Positions 59,101 to 64,000 of a stretch of 64,000 bases of DNA are shown here, piece by piece. A program made the position numbers and the translations under genes. Under the pieces are notes generated by a model. It was not told the origin of the DNA and did no database searches. It was given only the letters and a program-made list of their open reading frames with translations. Position 1 is the first letter of the stretch; every line of letters begins with the position of its first letter. Origin of the DNA: Aspidiotus rigidus. Taxonomy: Eukaryota; Arthropoda; Insecta; Hemiptera; Diaspididae. The stretch lies in the NCBI GenBank assembly GCA_035079385.1, contig JAVHKY010000055.1:2001061-2065060 (forward strand), given 5' to 3'.

Positions 59101-62100
59101 TCTCTCTCGGTCTGTCTCTCTCTCGCGTACAAGGAACGAGCAACAAAAAATGTAAACCCCTATTTCAATCAGGACGAGAAGGAGAGAAAAGTGTTTTGAT
59201 CGAGTAACATATTAACCAGTCCGAACGTATTTTGAGAAGGTATACTATTGCGCGCGTTGATCGTAGAGTTTAAATATTACGTTCTGAACCCCTTTTTCTT
59301 GCTCGAAAGCCGCGAAAATTACGAATTTTACATTTTTATATTTTTCATTTTACTTTTCATCGTAACTTGCTCGTAATTGAAACAATCGACGTAATTATTG
59401 TAACGTAAATTTACAGTGCTTGTTTGTGCGTAATCAATTGCCATCCATCCTCTCCCTTCACATCTGCTCGATTGAATTTTGAAGACATGTAAGTGCATAA
59501 TACATACATTTCTTGGGATCAACGAATTAGATGAGCGCTCTTCTGAGGTTGAAAAAAAGGCCAATTAGAATAATTAATTAATATTACTCACTTACAATAT
59601 TCAGAATTTTAAATTGCATGCCTTATGGGGTTTTATACGCTTTAAAGTAAACAGTTTTTCTCTCTTTTAAATTGCAAACATTTTTCAAGTCCCTGCCTTT
59701 CCTCTATACGGTGAAGATTAATTTTAAATGAATAGTAACTGGATCAGATTACCCTCCCCCTCCCCACGGATACAATTTTTACTCACGTTGATTCTAGAAT
59801 TCCCTTAAAATTTCGAACAAAAAGTTCAATTTTCGTCTGTAATCAAATTTTTAAAAATGTGGAAGGAAGAGGATAGATGCAAAAATTTTCAAAATTACTT
59901 TCAAAATGAAACTCGGTTGTAGGACAATGCACTAAGAGCCCATTACCAGGAAAAATGAGAGTGATATTAGAAGAAAATCAAGAGGAATCGCGTGTTAATT
60001 AGGTATTTTACCCATTAAATTACGAGTTGAATTGAATGAAGGGAAGGAAGTAAGGAAAATTGAAAACGTTAGTCAGTCGACAGGAAAATAGGTCTAGATT
60101 CATTAGAAATATTAATTAAGTAAGATTATGCAATACCCATCAAAAATTTCGAATCCGTCCAGAATTTTTGCCAACTTTTGTCTACTTTTTCACACATTTT
60201 TAGGCCAAAAAATCAATCTCAGATATACTTTAAACCCCTCTAAAACGCAAAAATTTTCCCCGGGAATATGGTAATTAAGTAATAGTGCGTATAGACTGTC
60301 AGCTAAGATGATACCTGCTCGAAACACAAGCGAGAGAATGTAGAATGCCTTAATAAAAAAAGGAATAGAAAAGGAAGAAAAGTGAGAGAGAAAGAAGAAA
60401 GTCAGTTAAATTAGATACGTGACGAATATCAGATACGAATTTACAGTGTCTATTAGCGGCCTGAAAAATGCAGACAAAATTCAATAGGGTTTCCTGTATG
60501 TAGACGTACGTATTATTGAATGAATGAGATGAGACGAAAGCAAAAAATTGATACATTAACTGAGCAATAAAATTCTAACTTTTGAATATACCGCACTTCA
60601 TTGTATTTAAGTCTGTCCCTCTCTCTCGGTCTGTCTCTCTCTCGCGTACAAGGAACGAGCAACAAAAAATGTAAACCCCTATTTCAATCAGGACGAGAAG
60701 GAGAGAAAAGTGTTTTGATCGAGTAACATATTAACCAGTCCGAACGTATTTTGAGAAGGTATACTATTGCGCGCGTTGATCGTAGAGTTTAAATATTACG
60801 TTCTGAACCCCTTTTTCTTGCTCGAAAGCCGCGAAAATTACGAATTTTACATTTTTATATTTTTCATTTTACTTTTCATCGTAACTTGCTCGTAATTGAA
60901 ACAATCGACGTAATTATTGTAACGTAAATTTACAGTGCTTGTTTGTGCGTAATCAATTGCCATCCATCCTCTCCCTTCACATCTGCTCGATTGAATTTTG
61001 AAGACATGTAAGTGCATAATACATACATTTCTTGGGATCAACGAATTAGATGAGCGCTCTTCTGAGGTTGAAAAAAAGGCCAATTAGAATAATTAATTAA
61101 TATTACTCACTTACAATATTCAGAATTTTAAATTGCATGCCTTATGGGGTTTTATACGCTTTAAAGTAAACAGTTTTTCTCTCTTTTAAATTGCAAACAT
61201 TTTTCAAGTCCCTGCCTTTCCTCTATACGGTGAAGATTAATTTTAAATGAATAGTAACTGGATCAGATTACCCTCCCCCTCCCCACGGATACAATTTTTA
61301 CTCACGTTGATTCTAGAATTCCCTTAAAATTTCGAACAAAAAGTTCAATTTTCGTCTGTAATCAAATTTTTAAAAATGTGGAAGGAAGAGGATAGATGCA
61401 AAAATTTTCAAAATTACTTTCAAAATGAAACTCGGTTGTAGGACAATGCACTAAGAGCCCATTACCAGGAAAAATGAGAGTGATATTAGAAGAAAATCAA
61501 GAGGAATCGCGTGTTAATTAGGTATTTTACCCATTAAATTACGAGTTGAATTGAATGAAGGGAAGGAAGTAAGGAAAATTGAAAACGTTAGTCAGTCGAC
61601 AGGAAAATAGGTCTAGATTCATTAGAAATATTAATTAAGTAAGATTATGCAATACCCATCAAAAATTTCGAATCCGTCCAGAATTTTTGCCAACTTTTGT
61701 CTACTTTTTCACACATTTTTAGGCCAAAAAATCAATCTCAGATATACTTTAAACCCCTCTAAAACGCAAAAATTTTCCCCGGGAATATGGTAATTAAGTA
61801 ATAGTGCGTATAGACTGTCAGCTAAGATGATACCTGCTCGAAACACAAGCGAGAGAATGTAGAATGCCTTAATAAAAAAAGGAATAGAAAAGGAAGAAAA
61901 GTGAGAGAGAAAGAAGAAAGTCAGTTAAATTAGATACGTGACGAATATCAGATACGAATTTACAGTGTCTATTAGCGGCCTGAAAAATGCAGACAAAATT
62001 CAATAGGGTTTCCTGTATGTAGACGTACGTATTATTGAATGAATGAGATGAGACGAAAGCAAAAAATTGATACATTAACTGAGCAATAAAATTCTAACTT

Positions 62101-63956
62101 TTGAATATACCGCACTTCATTGTATTTAAGTCTGTCCCTCTCTCTCGGTCTGTCTCTCTCTCGCGTACAAGGAACGAGCAACAAAAAATGTAAACCCCTA
62201 TTTCAATCAGGACGAGAAGGAGAGAAAAGTGTTTTGATCGAGTAACATATTAACCAGTCCGAACGTATTTTGAGAAGGTATACTATTGCGCGCGTTGATC
62301 GTAGAGTTTAAATATTACGTTCTGAACCCCTTTTTCTTGCTCGAAAGCCGCGAAAATTACGAATTTTACATTTTTATATTTTTCATTTTACTTTTCATCG
62401 TAACTTGCTCGTAATTGAAACAATCGACGTAATTATTGTAACGTAAATTTACAGTGCTTGTTTGTGCGTAATCAATTGCCATCCATCCTCTCCCTTCACA
62501 TCTGCTCGATTGAATTTTGAAGACATGTAAGTGCATAATACATACATTTCTTGGGATCAACGAATTAGATGAGCGCTCTTCTGAGGTTGAAAAAAAGGCC
62601 AATTAGAATAATTAATTAATATTACTCACTTACAATATTCAGAATTTTAAATTGCATGCCTTATGGGGTTTTATACGCTTTAAAGTAAACAGTTTTTCTC
62701 TCTTTTAAATTGCAAACATTTTTCAAGTCCCTGCCTTTCCTCTATACGGTGAAGATTAATTTTAAATGAATAGTAACTGGATCAGATTACCCTCCCCCTC
62801 CCCACGGATACAATTTTTACTCACGTTGATTCTAGAATTCCCTTAAAATTTCGAACAAAAAGTTCAATTTTCGTCTGTAATCAAATTTTTAAAAATGTGG
62901 AAGGAAGAGGATAGATGCAAAAATTTTCAAAATTACTTTCAAAATGAAACTCGGTTGTAGGACAATGCACTAAGAGCCCATTACCAGGAAAAATGAGAGT
63001 GATATTAGAAGAAAATCAAGAGGAATCGCGTGTTAATTAGGTATTTTACCCATTAAATTACGAGTTGAATTGAATGAAGGGAAGGAAGTAAGGAAAATTG
63101 AAAACGTTAGTCAGTCGACAGGAAAATAGGTCTAGATTCATTAGAAATATTAATTAAGTAAGATTATGCAATACCCATCAAAAATTTCGAATAGAATAAG
63201 TGAAATTCGTAATTATTTTTCGCATGAAATAGTATCATGAAAGGGGAATTTAGACAATTTTTCAAAATTATGTTCGTCAAAAATAAGACAAGGGGAATTT
63301 TTCATGTCTCAACCTTCAATTTTTGAAAAATTCAAATTTCTGTCATTTTATAATTTAAAATCCAATTTTTCGCTAATCCGTCCAGAATTTTTGCCAACTT
63401 TTGTCTACTTTTTCACACATTTTTAGGCCAAAAAATCAATCTCAGATATACTTTAAACCCCTCTAAAACGCAAAAATTTTCCCCGGGAATATGGTAATTA
63501 AGTAATAGTGCGTATAGACTGTCAGCTAAGATGATACCTGCTCGAAACACAAGCGAGAGAATGTAGAATGCCTTAATAAAAAAAGGAATAGAAAAGGAAG
63601 AAAAGTGAGAGAGAAAGAAGAAAGTCAGTTAAATTAGATACGTGACGAATATCAGATACGAATTTACAGTGTCTATTAGCGGCCTGAAAAATGCAGACAA
63701 AATTCAATAGGGTTTCCTGTATGTAGACGTACGTATTATTGAATGAATGAGATGAGACGAAAGCAAAAAATTGATACATTAACTGAGCAATAAAATTCTA
63801 ACTTTTGAATATACCGCACTTCATTGTATTTAAGTCTGTCCCTCTCTCTCGGTCTGTCTCTCTCTCGCGTACAAGGAACGAGCAACAAAAAATGTAAACC
63901 CCTATTTCAATCAGGACGAGAAGGAGAGAAAAGTGTTTTGATCGAGTAACATATTA
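56177..63956. repeat. Satellite higher-order unit 4 (monomers 18-22, 7780 bp)
   Basis: C variant at 56225 in the first monomer, long monomer last (62253-63956). Confidence 0.85.
63193..63377. repeat. 185-bp extra segment in satellite monomer 22
   Basis: Same segment and borders, 15375 bp (7780 + 7595) after the copy in monomer 12. Confidence 0.9.
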
Positions 63957-64000
63957 ACCAGTCCGAACGTATTTTGAGAAGGTATACTATTGCGCGCGTT

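Larger units (their letters stand above)
29984..64000. repeat. 1519-bp satellite array with a five-monomer higher-order repeat
   Basis: Monomer starts (ACCAGTCCGAACG) are at 29984, 31503, 33022, 34541, 36060, 37579, 39098, 40802, 42321, 43840, 45359, 46878, 48582, 50101, 51620, 53139, 54658, 56177, 57696, 59215, 60734, 62253 and 63957. Nineteen monomers are 1519 bp and three are 1704 bp. Differences are very rare: a G to C change at monomer position 49 in monomers 3, 8, 13 and 18 (33070, 40850, 48630, 56225), and T to C at 43084 in monomer 9. The sequence is AT-rich with a short CT-rich stretch. Two short antisense open frames (78 and 68 codons) recur in every copy, but nothing supports coding. 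The array continues past the window end. Confidence 0.97.

Noticed and set aside
29984..64000. CRISPR array or tandem gene cluster
   Set aside because: There are no spacers between monomers, the period is 1519 bp and the context is eukaryotic; it is a satellite.

Overview
The window looks like a chromosome-end or subtelomeric region of an arthropod, most likely an insect. The reasons are short tracts of the insect telomere repeat TTAGG at five places, each directly after a retrotransposon poly(A) tail, and R1-clade non-LTR retrotransposons of the telomere-specific SART/TRAS type between them. I cannot name the species or order. No single-copy host gene is visible. Everything supported is either retrotransposon (1-29926) or satellite (29984-64000).

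Layout, all on the + strand. Element 1 (1-1522, cut by the window start) is an ORF2 C-terminus and 3'UTR. Element 2 (1536-11556) has three 1289-bp tandem units, a 14-nt linker, then a complete element with 5'UTR, ORF1 (Gag-like), ORF2 (endonuclease plus reverse transcriptase) and poly(A). Element 3 (11570-18468) is complete, from a second subfamily, without the 1289-bp units. Element 4 (18483-23614) has two 1289-bp units and the same linker fused straight into the middle of an ORF2 otherwise almost identical to that of element 2. Element 5 (23649-29926) is a third, divergent lineage, 5'-truncated in the endonuclease domain, with a 3.3-kb 3'UTR. Spacers of 13, 13, 14 and 34 nt of TTAGG sequence separate the elements, and 54 nt follow the last one.

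The most interesting signal is in RNA structure. Every intact element start and every 1289-bp unit begins with CCCCCTC and can be folded by hand into an HDV-like double-pseudoknot ribozyme (P1, P2, P3, P4 and a CTAA junction with the candidate catalytic C). There are seven copies in two structural classes, with compensatory changes between them in P2, P3 and P4. HDV-like 5' ribozymes are known for SART elements; a tandem array in which each 1289-bp unit carries its own ribozyme is, to my knowledge, not described. The 3'UTRs of elements 1-4 share two hairpins with invariant loops (CGAT, GAAAGT) and co-varying stems, and the 5'UTRs share a second structured domain with co-varying stems.

From 29984 to the window end lies an almost perfectly homogeneous satellite: 22 complete monomers plus the start of another, with a 1519-bp period or 1704 bp where a 185-bp segment is present. 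A diagnostic base recurs every fifth monomer, so the array has a five-monomer higher-order repeat (about 7.6-7.8 kb). The G-rich telomeric strand runs towards the satellite, which is unexpected if the elements mark the physical chromosome end.

Working model: element RNAs are released from longer transcripts by the 5' ribozyme, ORF1 and ORF2 are translated from one RNA through an ATGA overlap, the 3' hairpins are recognised by the reverse transcriptase, and the endonuclease nicks TTAGG repeats so that insertions stack head to tail. All folds were made by eye and have not been computed.
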